The notes beneath the pieces were generated by a model. It made no database searches. It was not told the origin of the DNA and saw only the letters and a program-made list of their open reading frames with translations. From positions 33,945,718 to 34,009,717 of the forward strand of contig NW_026622974.1 in the NCBI RefSeq assembly GCF_023065955.2: a stretch of 64,000 bases of DNA, read 5' to 3'. The stretch is from Ursus arctos (lineage: Eukaryota; Chordata; Mammalia; Carnivora; Ursidae). Positions within the stretch are counted from its first letter, which is position 1. Each line of letters starts with the position of its first letter. Shown here in pieces: positions 1-11,672 of this stretch. A program made the position numbers and the translations under genes.

Positions 1-245
1 AATCAGGGCCTTTCACACTGGCTATTCCCTTTGTGTGAAATGCTTTCTGCCCAGAGGGCTACAGGGCTCACTCCCTCAAGTCTTACAAGTCTTGGGGTAA
101 ATGCCACCTTCTCAATGAGTACTACTCCACATACGCTATTTAAAATGGCACCCTTTCATTTCCCTATTACCTTGTTTTCTTTCTTCTTTCTCTTTTCAAT
201 AGCACTTAAGAATATACAGGTGCTTATTAACTATTCAGTGAGTGA
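1..245 (+). mobile_element. L2 LINE, 3' region, cut by left window edge
   Basis: The text follows the L2 3' region in order: a 'cagggcctttcacactggct' type segment, then 'ggctcactccctcaagtctt', then 'ccttctcaatgag', then 'atttaaaatggcaccc', then a pyrimidine-rich stretch ending in 'aatagcactta'. This is the block encoding the end of ORF2 plus the 3' UTR. It is strongly diverged, lacks the final 3' terminus and has no coding capacity. The element must continue to the left of the window. Confidence 0.75.
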
Positions 246-795
246 ATACAGATTACAGCTTTAATTTGACCTTTTTCCAAAGGCTTGATTTAATTGCCTG
301 GTCAAGGACCTTAAAGGGACATGTCTTAACACCTGCTAAGGCTATAGTTTTGACATAGGAACAGTTGACTTTTTTTACCCCTGTAAGGGTGCAAATTATA
401 GGACTCTCAGTGAAAGCAGTTTTGGGCCACAGGTAGAGAATTCTTCTTTAAGCAAAGGAGAAAATCTTCTGCCTTTCTATTTCTGCTTGAAGACTATCTA
501 AATCCTGCTCCAATGTCTCTATCTTAGGAATTCTCTAAAAGTATCTAGAAGTATCATGTCGCAGGTAATGCTCTCACTTTCTGAATTTGTTGTGCTTTTC
601 CCCTCATGTTCTGGCTTCAGTCCATAGGTGGTATGCCTTCCAAGAGGATAGCTTGTCTATGCTTTACTATTACATTACAGTGGTCACTGGCTGTCTAGAC
701 CGCAGTATCTGTACCACCCATTATCCAACTGTCTCCATTATGCCCCTGGCATATTTTCGTTTTTATTATTGCCACATTCAACTTCCAGTAGTAAA
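246..795. other. No recognised element
   Basis: AT-rich single-copy-looking sequence. I see no gene, no clear repeat signature and no low-complexity tract of note. Short ORFs here lack any domain or splice context. Confidence 0.5.
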
Positions 796-1260
796 TCCTA
801 CTATACAGTTTGGAATGTCTGGCTGCACATAATAGAAAAAAAAAGATACTGGCTTAAACAAAATAGAAGTTTATTTATCTCTCATGAAACAGAAGGCATA
901 GAGACCCAGGCTTCTTCCAGTGCTCAGCTCCTACAAAGTGAAAGTACAGCCTTCATTCTTATGATCCAAGCAATAAGCTGGAACACCAGCCATATCCTTC
1001 TTTTTCTAGGTAGTGGAGTAAGGAAAGGGGCATGAAAAAAAAACAACTCTACTGTTAATGAGAATTTTAGAAATTCACAGGCAACACTTATGCTTATATC
1101 TCCTTGATTAGATATGTCATGTGGCTACACCCAGATTCAAGGGAGGCTGAAAGATGGAATCTTTACCATAGAGGTAATATATCTAGCTAAAGATCAGGAT
1201 TCTAGTTTCTAACAAAGAACGAAAGAATAGATATTGGGACAACTAGCAAACTCTACCGGG
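796..1260 (+). repeat. Medium-reiterated ancient repeat, copy A (family not named)
   Basis: The plan is that of a common mammalian medium-reiteration element: 'ggcttaaacaaaatagaag' followed by 'tttatttatctctcatg', then 'cccaggcttcttccagtg', then a purine-rich part, then 'atgtcatgtggctacaccc' and 'aagggaggctgaaagatgga'. Two more segments with the same plan occur near 30955 and 51641. I cannot assign the family with certainty; a DNA transposon or LTR remnant is possible. It has no coding potential. Confidence 0.4.
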
Positions 1261-2830
1261 TAAATCAACCCATTAACTTTTTAAGAAAGGAAGGTAGACA
1301 ATAAAATGATATTCTAATCATTTCAATCTGGAAGACTCACCAAGCATTGCTGCATATCATCCTATAATTTTGAGAATTATCTATGCTAGAGTATGCACTT
1401 AGCCTCATAACATGTTGCTAAAAGACCAATAACCAAATGAGACACGACATCCAGCTGGACCTCTTCCATCCATCACAGAGTGTAGTGTGGTTCACGTCAA
1501 ACAAAATGTTCAGATAGATTAGCAAAGTTGTTATTCACTTGAACTGAAACGTGGAGAACATAACATACAGTGTTAAAACACTGCTCTTGACACAGTTCTC
1601 CACTCTCCATTCCAACTTAGGAAAAAATGCCAAGCATCATGTCCTTTGCCTTTGGTTAAATATCATATTTTCCTGAAATATTGAAAGGAATGAGTATAAA
1701 TGAACTTTAAAACAAAACATAAAATTAAAATATCTAAAGTGGTTACACATTATTTGTAAAAGTATGCTGTGGAATTAAGGAGTATTGGCAGAAAATGTTT
1801 AATTACCTCAACTCTTCCATAAAGCTAAACCCAACTTGCATTTAAGAATCAAAGAAATTCCAAAAGTCAACTAATTCATTGTCAGAGACTCAGATCCCTG
1901 AGAACGGATCACCTTTCTGGCAGATGACAAATGCAAACCTCTGATGCTGGGTCGGAGTCTGTTCGCCTTTAGTTGGCTTCCTTAAGCTACGCAGGTGCTG
2001 CGTGAGGTTGAGGCTCCCTTGCCAGTGTTCATATTCTGGCTGAACATTCATTACAGTTTAAGGACAACCCACTTAGAGAAAATGAGATGGGCTCCGCAAA
2101 CGCAGGCAAGCCTTGTAAAGATAAACGAGTCTGCACGCTAGCTTTCACCTGCTGTTTCAACTCGGAAAGACAAACAAACCTACGGATTGCTGCTAAGGAG
2201 GACTTCTAAATTGCCAAGGAGAAAACAAGTACCATAAGCTCAATGGAAAAGCAGTAATATCCAAAGAAAATTTTTAAAAAGAAGAAAAAAAATTCAAGAA
2301 ATGAATGACACTGGATCAAATCTGAAAATTGTGAGAGATTAATTTGGGGTAAAAATAATTCAACTGCCATTGTGAAAAACAGAAACTTCAACTGTGAAAA
2401 ACAAAGACTTCTAATAAGCATACTATATACTGGAGATGGGCTGAATATTTTTCATGGTCAAAATATATTTTTGAGCACAGAGGACTGATTCCTTTAAGGT
2501 AGCAAAGTCTGTGGAAAACAATACATGGATTTGTACAGTATTTATCACCTACAATGCCTTGAGAAGGTAACAGGAAAAGCAACAGACCAGCATCATTGAG
2601 AATTCTTTTCTCAAGAGTACAGAGTAAATTTAATCCCTTGATACAGATTTAAATTCTATTTTCCCTTCCTTGTGTGAGGTAAAATCTCCTCATTAATCTC
2701 TCCTCAACTCTTACCCCAATCAAAGTAGAACTAGTAAACCACACCTCCACCTTGGACCCAGTTCTCTGGGTACAAAAGTATATAGTCCTAAACAAGCAAG
2801 ACAGTGACACATATGATATCCCGTGATACT
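1261..2830. other. No recognised element (about 1.6 kb)
   Basis: Unique-looking AT-rich DNA. No splice-bounded ORF, CpG cluster, SINE head or LINE 3' UTR signature is visible. Frames around 2206-2582 are short, lysine- and phenylalanine-rich by composition, and not convincing. Confidence 0.5.
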
Positions 2831-3248
2831 GTCAGCTGTTGATTCCATCTTTTTAAATGATTATACACTTATTTTGATTTTCTATTTATTTGTAAGTCAA
2901 TTTTGACACATTTCAGAAAATGATTTATCTTATCTAAGTTTAAAATTTTTTCAACATTAAAGTTTTTACTGCATATTATGTAACATTTCCAGTATAGTTT
3001 TTCCCTATTTTTATTCCTTATATTGTTAGTTGTGTGTGCCCTGATTAACACTGCCAGAGTTCTGTTTAATTCGTGTAGTTTTCAATAAATTAATTTTTGT
3101 TTTGTTGATCATTCTTAGTGTCTTTTCATCTAGTTCATAAATGCCTGATTTCATTATTATTTCCTTCTTTTTACTTTGTGTATCTTAAATACTTTAAAAA
3201 TATTTTTCTGTATATTATGTTTTGACATCTAAAAAAAACCCTTTCTGT
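2831..3248 (-). mobile_element. L1-type LINE fragment, antisense (part 1)
   Basis: The plus strand is T-rich with the wording typical of antisense L1 ORF2, for example 'aatttttgttttgttgatca' followed by 'ttcatctagttcataaatg' and 'tttccttctttttactttg'. The same antisense L1-like character resumes after the LTR at about 3720. I therefore read 2831-6450 as one old L1 split by later insertions. The subfamily cannot be fixed by eye. Confidence 0.55.
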
Positions 3249-3249
3249 T

Positions 3250-3720
3250 TGAAGAGAGACTGCCCCTTCCCTGGGCGAGCCATTTCTTAAAGATAGCAAA
3301 GGACCCAGCAAGGAACACGACCTTGATGTGCAAACTATCCAATTCCAGAGCCAAACTGCATCTCTCTGGCTCTTACACCCCAGAGGTACTTACTATTCCC
3401 CCTCCTTAACTGATCTGGGGCTGGACACCAGGCAACTGAGGGAGCACTGCAACAACCCAAAGCCTTCCAAAATTATTCATCCTAGCCAGTCCTAAACTGT
3501 TCACCCTGGCTTGCCTTGTCTTTCCCTCGGAAACCCCAATAAAGGTAGGGACAGAAAACTCCCCCTGAACCCTGCTTCTGTCTCCTGACCATCTCAGTGT
3601 CTCTCGCATGTGGTCCTGCAGGTGCAGTGCCTGCTGCTTCCAGGACCTGTGAGTATAATAAATGTTGTTATCTCCTGAGCCTCTCCTCTTCTTCTCTTGA
3701 GACACACCTGCCTATCTCAT
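3250..3720 (+). mobile_element. Solo LTR, probable class I endogenous retrovirus
   Basis: A GC-richer island inside antisense L1. It starts near TG in 'gtttgaagagagactgcccc' and contains 'aaggacccagcaaggaacac' and 'acaccccagaggtactt'. Two AATAAA-like polyadenylation signals follow, in 'ccccaataaaggtagg' and 'gtataataaatgttg'. This order (U3-like, then poly(A) signals near the 3' end) is typical of a mammalian gammaretrovirus-like LTR. No internal gag-pol-env sequence accompanies it, so it is a solo LTR. I could not find a convincing TSD, so the ends are approximate. The 99-codon frame on the opposite strand is incidental. Confidence 0.55.
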
Positions 3721-4302
3721 AAAAGACTACAAAATAATTTGGGCTCATTTCAATTTTATTTTTCCAAATCCTTAAGATACATCCTTCACTTTTCAATATT
3801 TATAGTTTATCATTTTGTAATGTAACTGTCTACAGCTATACACTTTCTTCTAACCACCAGTTCAGCTACAGTCCACAGTTTTGATATGTAGCAAGTTCTT
3901 TATCCTTTACTTAGTATTTTCTAGTTTTTATTGTGACATTTTCTGTAATTCACTAATTATTTAGAATTGCTGTTTTTTGTTTGTTTCAAATACATAAGGC
4001 TGCATGACTTTAAGACTGTACAATACTAATATATTCATATTTGTTCTTTGAGAGAGACTTCTTTTATAGCCTAATCTGTGGTTAGTTTTCATAACTGTTG
4101 CATGTGTATATAAGAAGAAATTATGTTCTAACTGATGGTACAGAGTTCTATAAATGCTCTTTTAAAGAAAGCTTATCATTATTCAAATCTTCTATGTCCT
4201 TTCTAATTTTTCATCTTCCTGATCTACCACTTACTTAGAGAGATGGGCTAAAATCTCTCACTATTACAGTGGGTTTGTCCTAGTTCTTTCTAGTTCTAGT
4301 TG
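3721..4302 (-). mobile_element. L1-type LINE fragment, antisense (part 2)
   Basis: T-rich antisense LINE wording resumes after the LTR: 'attgtgacattttctgtaat', 'aattatttagaattgctg', and 'tcttctatgtcctttctaat' followed by 'agagatgggctaaaatctct'. The segment ends at the poly(T) of the SINEC inserted at 4303. Confidence 0.55.
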
Positions 4303-4481
4303 TTTTTTTTTTTTTTTTAAGATTTTTATTTTATGTCTTTGACAGAGAGAGAGACAGCTAGCGAGAGAGAGAACACAAGCAGGGAGAGTGGGAGAGGAAG
4401 AAGCAGGCTCCCAGTGGAGAAGCCCAATGCAGGACTCGATCCCAGGACTCTGGGATCACATCCTGAGCCACCCAGGCACCC
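4303..4481 (-). mobile_element. SINEC (tRNA-Lys CAN-SINE), antisense
   Basis: On the plus strand it reads poly(T), 'aagatttttattttat', a GA-rich body ('gacagagagagagacagc'), 'ggaagaagcaggctcccag', 'gactcgatcccagga', and 'ctgagccacccaggcaccc'. This is the reverse complement of a SINEC with its tRNA head at the right end. Flanking copies of 'agttctagttgtttt' (4292-4306 overlapping the poly(T), and 4482-4496) are the TSD. It inserted into the antisense L1. Short ORFs on either strand are SINE-derived shadows. Confidence 0.93.
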
Positions 4482-5734
4482 AGTTCTAGTTGTTTTAATT
4501 TTCATTTTACTTGAGATTGATATTATTAAGTGCCTGCAAGTTTGGTTGTTATATCTTCCTGGTAAATTCAAACATTTGTACCTTTTGTAGCCCTAATCAT
4601 GCTTTTGCTTTCATGACTATTTTGTTTAATATTAAAGGGTCTATATAAGCTTCTCTGGTTAGTATTTGACTGCTATATAGTATTCCATCCTTAACAGTTA
4701 GTATTTCTATATCCCATGTTTTATTTGTGACACTTGTAAATAATAAATGGCAAAAATAAATATTTATATAATCTGAAAAATCCCAACATTTAATTGGTAA
4801 ATTTATTTACATTTTTGAGATTGTTCGTATTCTTAGATTAGACTGATTTTTAGAACTAAGGTAGCATTTTACATTTGCCCATTTCATTTATGCTTCTTTC
4901 TTCTTTTCTACCTTCCTCTGACATTTCCTCTAATGAGTAGAAAGAGATACACTCTATTTCTATTTCTTTAGTACTTAATATTTAAGATAAATAGAAAACA
5001 AATTGTGATGTTTAGTTATATTTCTATCTTCTTCTTAAAAAATACATGGGCTTTGGAATGTCTAAATTTTATTATTACCCTCCCAATTTATATTACTGCT
5101 CAGCCTTTCAATTGTATTTCTTTAATTACCCATATAAGACATTTTTATTGCTTGATATATGTATGTGTGGGCATATATATGTAAACACACAATGTTTAGT
5201 ATATTAGATTTAGTATGTTAGATTTACACATTTCTTTAAATTTGCCCATTTGTCTCCTGTTTCTCACTGAGTCTCACACCTGCCTTTGGGTTAACTTTCT
5301 TCCTTCCTTTGTAAAGTTAGTCCTCTTGAGCTGTGATTGAGCTTGATATGTAAATCAGGTTTACATTCATTTCCTCTCCATACTTCTACACACCATTTTC
5401 ATGTCTCCTATCTATACTGGTGTTGTTGAGAAGTTGGTTATGACACCGATCAGCTTCCTTTTAAAATTAATGGATCTTTTATTTTCTTCTTACTGTTTTT
5501 AAGATCTTTTTGTCTTTGTTGTTTGGCAGTTTCCCTGAAATGCTTTCAGCTTTCTGAATCTGATCAGACATGTCTTTCGTGAATTCTGAAAAACTGGTTT
5601 TCCCCATGCTCACTCTTCCCTTTTTCTGAAATGACAGTTTAATTTATGATGCATTTTCTTAGACTATCCTCCATGTCTTCTTGCTTCTTTATTTTTCCAT
5701 CTCTTGGTCTTCTACCTTGGAATCTGTGTAATTT
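4482..5734 (-). mobile_element. L1-type LINE fragment, antisense (part 3)
   Basis: This is the continuation of the L1 that holds the SINEC, shown by the duplicated target at the junction. Antisense L1 wording includes 'ttggttgttatatcttcctg' then 'gtaaattcaaacatttgtac', and 'cttctctggttagtatttg'. From about 4790 onward the match to remembered L1 text weakens but the T-rich character continues. It is heavily mutated with no long ORF on the minus strand. Confidence 0.5.
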
Positions 5735-5930
5735 TTTTTTTAAAGATTTTATTTATTTATTCGACAGAGAGAGAAACAGCCAGCGAGAAAGGGAACACAA
5801 GCAGGGGAAGTGGGAGAGGAAGAAGCAGGCTCCCAGCGGAAGAGCCTGATGTGGGGCTCGATCCCATAACGCCGGGATCACGCCCTGAGCCAAAGGCAGA
5901 CGCTTAACCGCTGTGCCACCCAGGAGCCCC
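5735..5930 (-). mobile_element. SINEC, bear-type subfamily, antisense, full length
   Basis: The plus strand reads poly(T), 'aaagattttatttatttatt', 'cgacagagagagaaacagcc', 'ggaagaagcaggctcccagc', 'gggctcgatcccataacgcc' and 'cgcttaaccgctgtgccacc'. All parts of the element are present: tRNA head with box B (GGCTCGATCCC), CT body and A-rich tail. A perfect 16-bp TSD, 'ggaatctgtgtaattt', flanks it at 5719-5734 and 5931-5946. This points to a fairly recent insertion. The head variant is the one I associate with Ursidae. Confidence 0.96.
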
Positions 5931-6450
5931 GGAATCTGTGTAATTTCTTTAGATTCTTTAGATTTACCTTCCAGTTCACTAATTATGTCTTCACCTGTGT
6001 CTATTATTCTATTGGTCATCCTTTTAGTTTTTAATCCCAAAGATATATGCTTCTAGAAGTTCTATCTGGTTTTTATTCGGATCTTACTAACTACTTTTGT
6101 AAATCTTATTCCTTATTCATATTTTAAATTCCCTTTCCTATTTCTTTAAGCATTTTTAAAACAAATTTATTTTATATTCTTTACCCAAGAATGCCAATAT
6201 CTGAGGTTCTAGTGGGTTAATTTCTGCTGTTTATTTTGTTTTCCTTTTTCCTTGTCTCCCTCTCCTGACTCTAGCTTTGATAATTTGTTTCCTCAGACGA
6301 TTTGTGATTTTGGATCATGAGTTCATGTTTAGCTGTGCTCTCTCTGTGAGAATTGTGCAAGACATGATTTGTATATCCATCAAGAGAGGATTTGCTTTTG
6401 TTTCTGTTAAGATATCCAGGACACTAGAAATCCAGAGGATAGTTTTAGGT
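5931..6450 (-). mobile_element. L1-type LINE fragment, antisense (part 4)
   Basis: Continuation across the SINEC insertion. Antisense L1-like wording includes 'cttccagttcactaattatg', 'ttctagaagttctatctgg', and 'aatgccaatatctgaggttc'. The right boundary is a guess; the recognisable part fades before 6450. Confidence 0.5.
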
Positions 6451-9009
6451 TAGTTTCTAAGACTGAGTTTCCTAAACCATGCAGCAGTATAAATTCAATC
6501 ACTGAAACTCTATCAGGGTAGACCACTGGTTACCATTTCTAAAGGGAGAATTTTTCACCAGTGCTCAGACTTATATTATTAATTTCTTTGTCATCTCTTT
6601 TTTTCTAAAAGGCACCCGCCTCCCCCCCCGCCCTTCTAACCTGTCACTGAGCAGGTGTCTCATTTCCATAGCCCATCTTTCACACAGGATCCAGTCCATG
6701 TTACCTGTCCCAATGTGGCTAATAAAACACAAGCTTCTAAAAGGTCAAGTGCCCTAAGATCACTTACAGATTCAGCATCTGCTACTGCCTTCATATTAGC
6801 TCTCATATATACCTAAAGAGTACATAATCAGTCCATACTTGGCCACTGAGAGTTCTTACGTGGTCTTGTTTTGTTCTCTTTTCACCTGCGACTAAAAAAG
6901 AAATCTGCCTGCACTAGTGGTAGGACCAGTAAACCAAGAAACTTTGAAGCTATTAGTGTCCATGTTATGCTTCCTGTAGATTTAGTCTGGCCTTTTGAAG
7001 GAGAGAATAAGACTGAGGTGCAGAGTGATGCACAGATGAGAGGTGATAACAGTGTCGTGGCAATGTAAAGTTCTTTCTTCTATTTCCTAACTCTTAGATG
7101 ATCTACTTGTGTCTCTTATTATTGCAACATTCATTAGTTCTCTTCCTTTAATTGCTGAAGAACCAAGTACACTTCTAATAAAATTCCCTTAGCATAAAGT
7201 AGTTCCGGTTATGTTTCTGACACTTGCAACCAATGCGGTCATGACAAACACATAATTATTTTGTTTCACATATCTTTTTCTTTTTAATATTCCACAAAGT
7301 CTACCTATTGCATGGCAATAGGTATTATTGAATTAAATTGACTTGAATAAGATGGGCACACTAGCTCTGGTTAGAATGAAAATCAACTTTTGGGTTGATC
7401 TCAGACTATTTCCAATTGATGACGCTAATACGTTCCAACTATCAAGATCAGAAGAAATAAGGCAGCCCAATAACTGACTTAAGATAATTTTAGCCTCCAA
7501 TATGAACCAAAAATTATGCTCCCTTCCACCACAAAACTCATACACTTCCCTAAGATAACCCTGAGAATCAGCCTAGATATGATACAAATGTTCAAGTTCT
7601 AACCTGAACTGTCTGAATATCCAAAATTTTTCCTGAAGTCTCTGGAGAGGAAATATCTCAGTTATAAAATAGACCAAAAAAAAAAAAAAGCACATTGTTA
7701 AATTGATGACTTAGTGGACACAAGCAAAGAGGAGTGGAAGTCTGAGGTGATTATCAGATAATTTATGCCAGAATTTTCTACTGTATAAAAATACATTGGG
7801 GTCTCAAAATAGACATGTGGTCTATTACTAATGATCAAATTTTGGCACTGCTTTTCACCTCTTGGGCATAGAATCAATGCAGTGAGCCAATGGTCGGAAC
7901 AGAGCTAGGAGTATAGAAATTAAATCTTTATGCTATCTTGGAAGTTGACTCTCACGTAATGAATGTGTAATAATGGAATTCTCATTCTCATCACTTTGCT
8001 CCATGCTTAAACTCTAATTTATAAAATGCATCCTTGTCTTGTGATCCTATATAGATTTATCCTCACTCCAGATATTAAGGCTAAGGTTTATATTCTATGT
8101 GAATATATTATTCCACTAAATTTTGAAAAAGCAAAGAAAAAGAAGGAAACAATATAAAAGCCAAAATGTATCATTTCAGGATATCTTTTAAGCTTTTCCA
8201 CATACTAATATTTTTATTTAAATCACAGATTATGTATTTCAAGATAAAGTTTCCCCAGTCCTAACCCAATATCCTCCCACCTCTTTTGTTAAACTTAAGA
8301 ATTTATCTATTTTTTCTTTTGGAAAATACAATTCTTCTGGGAGATCCACACACTGGCTGTTTTAGTCTTTTGTCTTTGAGAAATGGGCTCCTTCCCAGTG
8401 GAAGCCTCTAAAGGGATTTTTCTAAAGGAACCACACCACAACGAAGTGACTGCTCAGGCAATTATTCTAGGAAAACTCTCTCTGTGAGTTGGCCAGACAG
8501 GATGAAATTGGATAATTTTCTTTAAACCCTAAAGAGAAGAATAAGACACTTGGGAATAAAAGGGGTGAGGTGCCAAGAAGAATTTCCCCACACAGAGGAA
8601 GGAGTGGTAGAGGACCAAAGCAGAAGACAAAAAATGATGTCTCTGTTTGCCCTTTTTAATAATGCTTGCTGTGGCCCAGGACCTTTGTTTTGTTCTATGA
8701 TTCTCCTTGGAGTTACAGACTTATTTTTCAGGGTAAGATGAAAATAACCTAAATACATACATATATATCCTTCCTAGAAGATGCTGTGTCTATTAGTCAA
8801 GGCATTAAAAGTCCAGCACATGTGGTACATTTGGCCCACTGAAAATAATACACCACTGGAACTGGTGAAGTCTATTTTTATAATAAGCAAAATTTCTTGG
8901 CTTAGTCTTTCAATATTTTATCAGCATGCTCAGAAGTATTTCCTTTAAGTTAAATCCTTGTCATGAAGAGTTTTTAAAATTTGGAAAATAACTAATTCCC
9001 ATGAGGAAT
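6451..9009. other. No recognised element (about 2.5 kb)
   Basis: No repeat or gene signature that I can defend. The stretch holds a short C-rich tract near 6617-6634 ('cccgcctccccccccgccc') and a poly(A) run near 7676-7689. The 8522-8758 region has overlapping frames on both strands without domain content. Confidence 0.45.
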
Positions 9010-9190
9010 TATCATTGAGAATTATAAATATTATTACTACTAAGAGAGACTGCAAAATCCCTTCTCATTTTATAAGTAAGAAAACAAAGACCTAGAAAAG
9101 TTTTCAAGTCTACTCAGCTGATTAGTGGCAGGGTCACAGCCAGAACATAAGTGTCCGTGATTTATAGCTCACTGTTCTGACCACCTAATC
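9010..9190 (-). mobile_element. MIR SINE, antisense
   Basis: The reverse-complement MIR order is visible: 'ttattactactaag', 'cattttataagtaagaaaac', 'tcaagtctactcagctgatt', 'agtggcagggtcacagcc' and 'gctcactgttctgaccacc'. It is diverged, as expected for a pre-eutherian SINE. Confidence 0.8.
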
Positions 9191-10829
9191 ACCACCCACT
9201 ATTCTGCTAAGTGGGATATAAATATAGTAATAATTCATGCAATACAATTCTAAATTATTTCTGTAAGGATACTGGGTATAAATTCATGAATTGCAAATTT
9301 TGTCATCCTTTCTCAATGGGAAGCATTGATAAATTTGCTTACCTAAAACGGATTTTACCAATTCAGTGCCTTTACTATATTTTATATTTTCTATTTAAAC
9401 TTAATTTAAAGTCAAAATCTCTGACCATAATAAATACATAAAGAAATTAATTCCACTTCTACTTTGTCAGCAGCACTACAGCCATCCTAACTACTAGGAA
9501 AGGTAGATAGTAAACCAATTCTCAAAGTTAATCTTAATAAATTTTGGTTAATGATGAAATAAATCGCAGAGCATAAAATTGTATGTTGTGACCCTACAGT
9601 ATATATTCCTAAACAAACAACTGACCTGTGAAATAGGTTTTTATTGCTACTGTTTTTCCTAAATTAACATCACTTCTAAGAAGATCTAAATGGGAAAAAT
9701 TTTAGGTTAGCCTCCATATAAAATAGGAATCTGAATTCTGTAGCTGAAAAAGGGGACGTGATATAGTGATATTAACCTAAGTGACATAAAATAACAAGAA
9801 AATCAAAATTGACTGGAAATAGCATATCTGGGTGTTTTTCACAGTTACTAATGAAAAACATACTGTATTTGTGTAAACAATACGCTCAGAAAAGTGGCCT
9901 TAAACTTGAGACATGTAGCAAATGAGAAATTTCCCTGGAAATGATAAACATTTGAATAACAGCTCAAAAGTTGCTGAGTATGGAACTTGAAACTGAAAAC
10001 AAAGCAGGCAATGAGGAACTCTGAGGGCTGGGCATGAGGGACACCAAAATCGAAACCACAGTCTTTGCACTCCAGTTGCCTCATGTCCAGTTGGCAGGCA
10101 GAAATGTCAATGTAACCCACATGTTGGCGGGGCTTACTCTCTCCTTTGAGAGTCCCTATAAAATGGGACTAATTCCATGGGGTTTGTCTTCTGAGCCTAA
10201 TTTCTCATTTTGATATCTTGTCCTTACTACACGTGTTATGTCACCGCCATCTTTCTGTCTGAAAGATGTCTAGATTTTCGAGAGTCACTCGTCTTTGATT
10301 TCAATTGAAACATGGGTCACACAGGGCATTTGTAAGTGGCAGGCTTTACTGAAGGTTTGTGGCGAGTGTTACATCACAAAATCAAATGGCAAAAGACTCG
10401 ATCATGGAATTGGAGAGATCCCTGTGCTCAAAAGCCCTTTGGCCACTTTTCTCTGGTCAATTTTTCCCAGTTACCCACTTTCCTATGATATTCTGCTTCC
10501 CCTTCCCTCTAGTCTCAGTCCTGCTTACCCTTCAATCCTCAATTCTCCTTAACCTCTTTAGTTTTTTTTTCTTTCTTTACTTCACTGGTTTCTTCCAGAG
10601 TATGTCTTCATAACCCCATCACTTCCCCTAAAGCAATCTGTTAGGATGATTTCCTAAATAGAGACAGCTGTCTTCCTAAGAGGAACTCCCAGATCAAGAT
10701 GTTTAAGTAACAAAGGTCTCCCTGGCAACATACATGATATGGTAGGAGAGTGCCTATAAAACTCAGGCTGTACAAATAATGGCAGTGCAGAGAGCAAAGG
10801 CAATGGAGGCCCCAGTTTTCTTATCAGAT
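9191..10829. other. No recognised element (about 1.6 kb)
   Basis: No clear repeat or gene. The part around 10127-10290 is somewhat GC-richer and contains 'ccctataaaatgggac' and several CpG dinucleotides; it could be an unrecognised LTR remnant, but I cannot support that. A pyrimidine-rich stretch lies at 10490-10600. Confidence 0.4.
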
Positions 10830-10905
10830 TGATAAAAGTTATCAGTTTATCCATTTTCTCACACAGTTATTGTGAGGATTAACTGATTATGAATGTGAAC
10901 TCTGA
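10830..10905 (+). mobile_element. MIR core fragment (possible)
   Basis: The string 'tatccattttctcacacagt' followed by 'tattgtgaggattaactgat' resembles the central-to-3' MIR text (fewer than 80 bases). Length and divergence keep the confidence low. Confidence 0.4.
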
Positions 10906-11089
10906 GTTACGTTCTAATGAAACATTTACTCTTGGATACCTAGCCTTGTCTGGTCCTTAACAAGCCTTCAACTAATTTGGTAGGCACTCTCTAGGTATAT
11001 CATAGGGCAGGGAGGATTTGAAAATATTTTAGAAACAACAATAAAAAAAGCATCAAAGATGATCCTCTTTTAAGACATTTAGTTTTAAA

Positions 11090-11300
11090 ATAGGCCACCA
11101 TGGGGGTATTCTAGGAAGAAGGAACAAAATGACAAAGATCTATAGGAAAGGTAACACACGATGAATTTATACCAGGGAGTAGTGGTGGGTAAATTAATAT
11201 AAGTAGATTGGGCAAGCATTGAAGGCAGGATAATGATTTTGGATTTAATTCAATGAATTGAAAAAAATCACTGCTGTCATGTGTGATGTGATAGACAAAC
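11090..11300 (-). mobile_element. L2 LINE fragment, antisense
   Basis: 'ggtattctaggaagaaggaa' followed by 'caaaatgacaaagatc' resembles antisense L2 (the 'gcattccaggcagagggaac' block), continuing through 'tgaaggcaggataatgattt' and 'tggatttaattcaatgaatt'. Short and diverged. Confidence 0.5.
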
Positions 11301-11309
11301 AAAGCCTTT

Positions 11310-11445
11310 GGTGGTATAATCTCATCAGAGCATCCAGAACATGAGATATTAAGAGTCTGTGCTCTCTGCTCTGCTCAAGCAATACCCCTAGAGTTGTTAT
11401 CACCTGGGGACTCCACACTTGAGGAACACTGATAAACACCAACTC
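11310..11445 (+). mobile_element. Possible MER5/MER20-like hAT fragment
   Basis: 'gttatcacctggggactcc' followed by 'acacttgaggaacactgat' resembles the terminal part of MER5A/MER20-type non-autonomous hAT elements. Only one end is visible and I found no partner terminus, so this is tentative. Confidence 0.3.
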
Positions 11446-11539
11446 ATTCGAAAGAGAGGAATAGCAAGGAAGCCTGGAACTGTGACACATGAGGAGTGAC
11501 AAAAGGAATGGGGGTGACTACCCTATAGACTAGAAAGTG

Positions 11540-11672
11540 CAAGGGGCCAATGTGTTAGACTGTGACATTCTCGAGAACATGGTTTGGTATTTTTGACCTT
11601 TGAGTTCTCAGTGCCTGCAATGGTTGCTGCTCAACAAAGGTCTGTTGAATGAATGAATGAATAATTGAATGG
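11540..11672 (+). mobile_element. L2 LINE 3' end
   Basis: The typical L2 3' UTR terminus: 'ttctcgagaacatggtttgg', 'tctcagtgcctgcaatggtt', 'gctgctcaacaaaggtctgt', then 'tgaatgaatgaatgaat'. The GAAT repeats mark the 3' end of L2. Confidence 0.75.

Noticed and set aside
3406..3705. 99-codon minus-strand ORF
   Set aside because: It lies wholly in the solo LTR, antisense to its poly(A) signals; the peptide has no recognisable retroviral or cellular domain.
4333..4590. Short ORFs on both strands around 4326-4590
   Set aside because: They are translations of the antisense SINEC at 4303-4481; similar peptides appear at each SINEC of this type.
5646..6040. Three overlapping ORFs of 67-95 codons
   Set aside because: They run through the SINEC at 5735-5930 and the flanking dead L1; no domain and no conservation expected.
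10127..10290. Possible promoter (TATAAAA and CpGs)
   Set aside because: A single TATA-like string in AT-rich DNA with no adjacent gene or CpG island is not evidence of a promoter.
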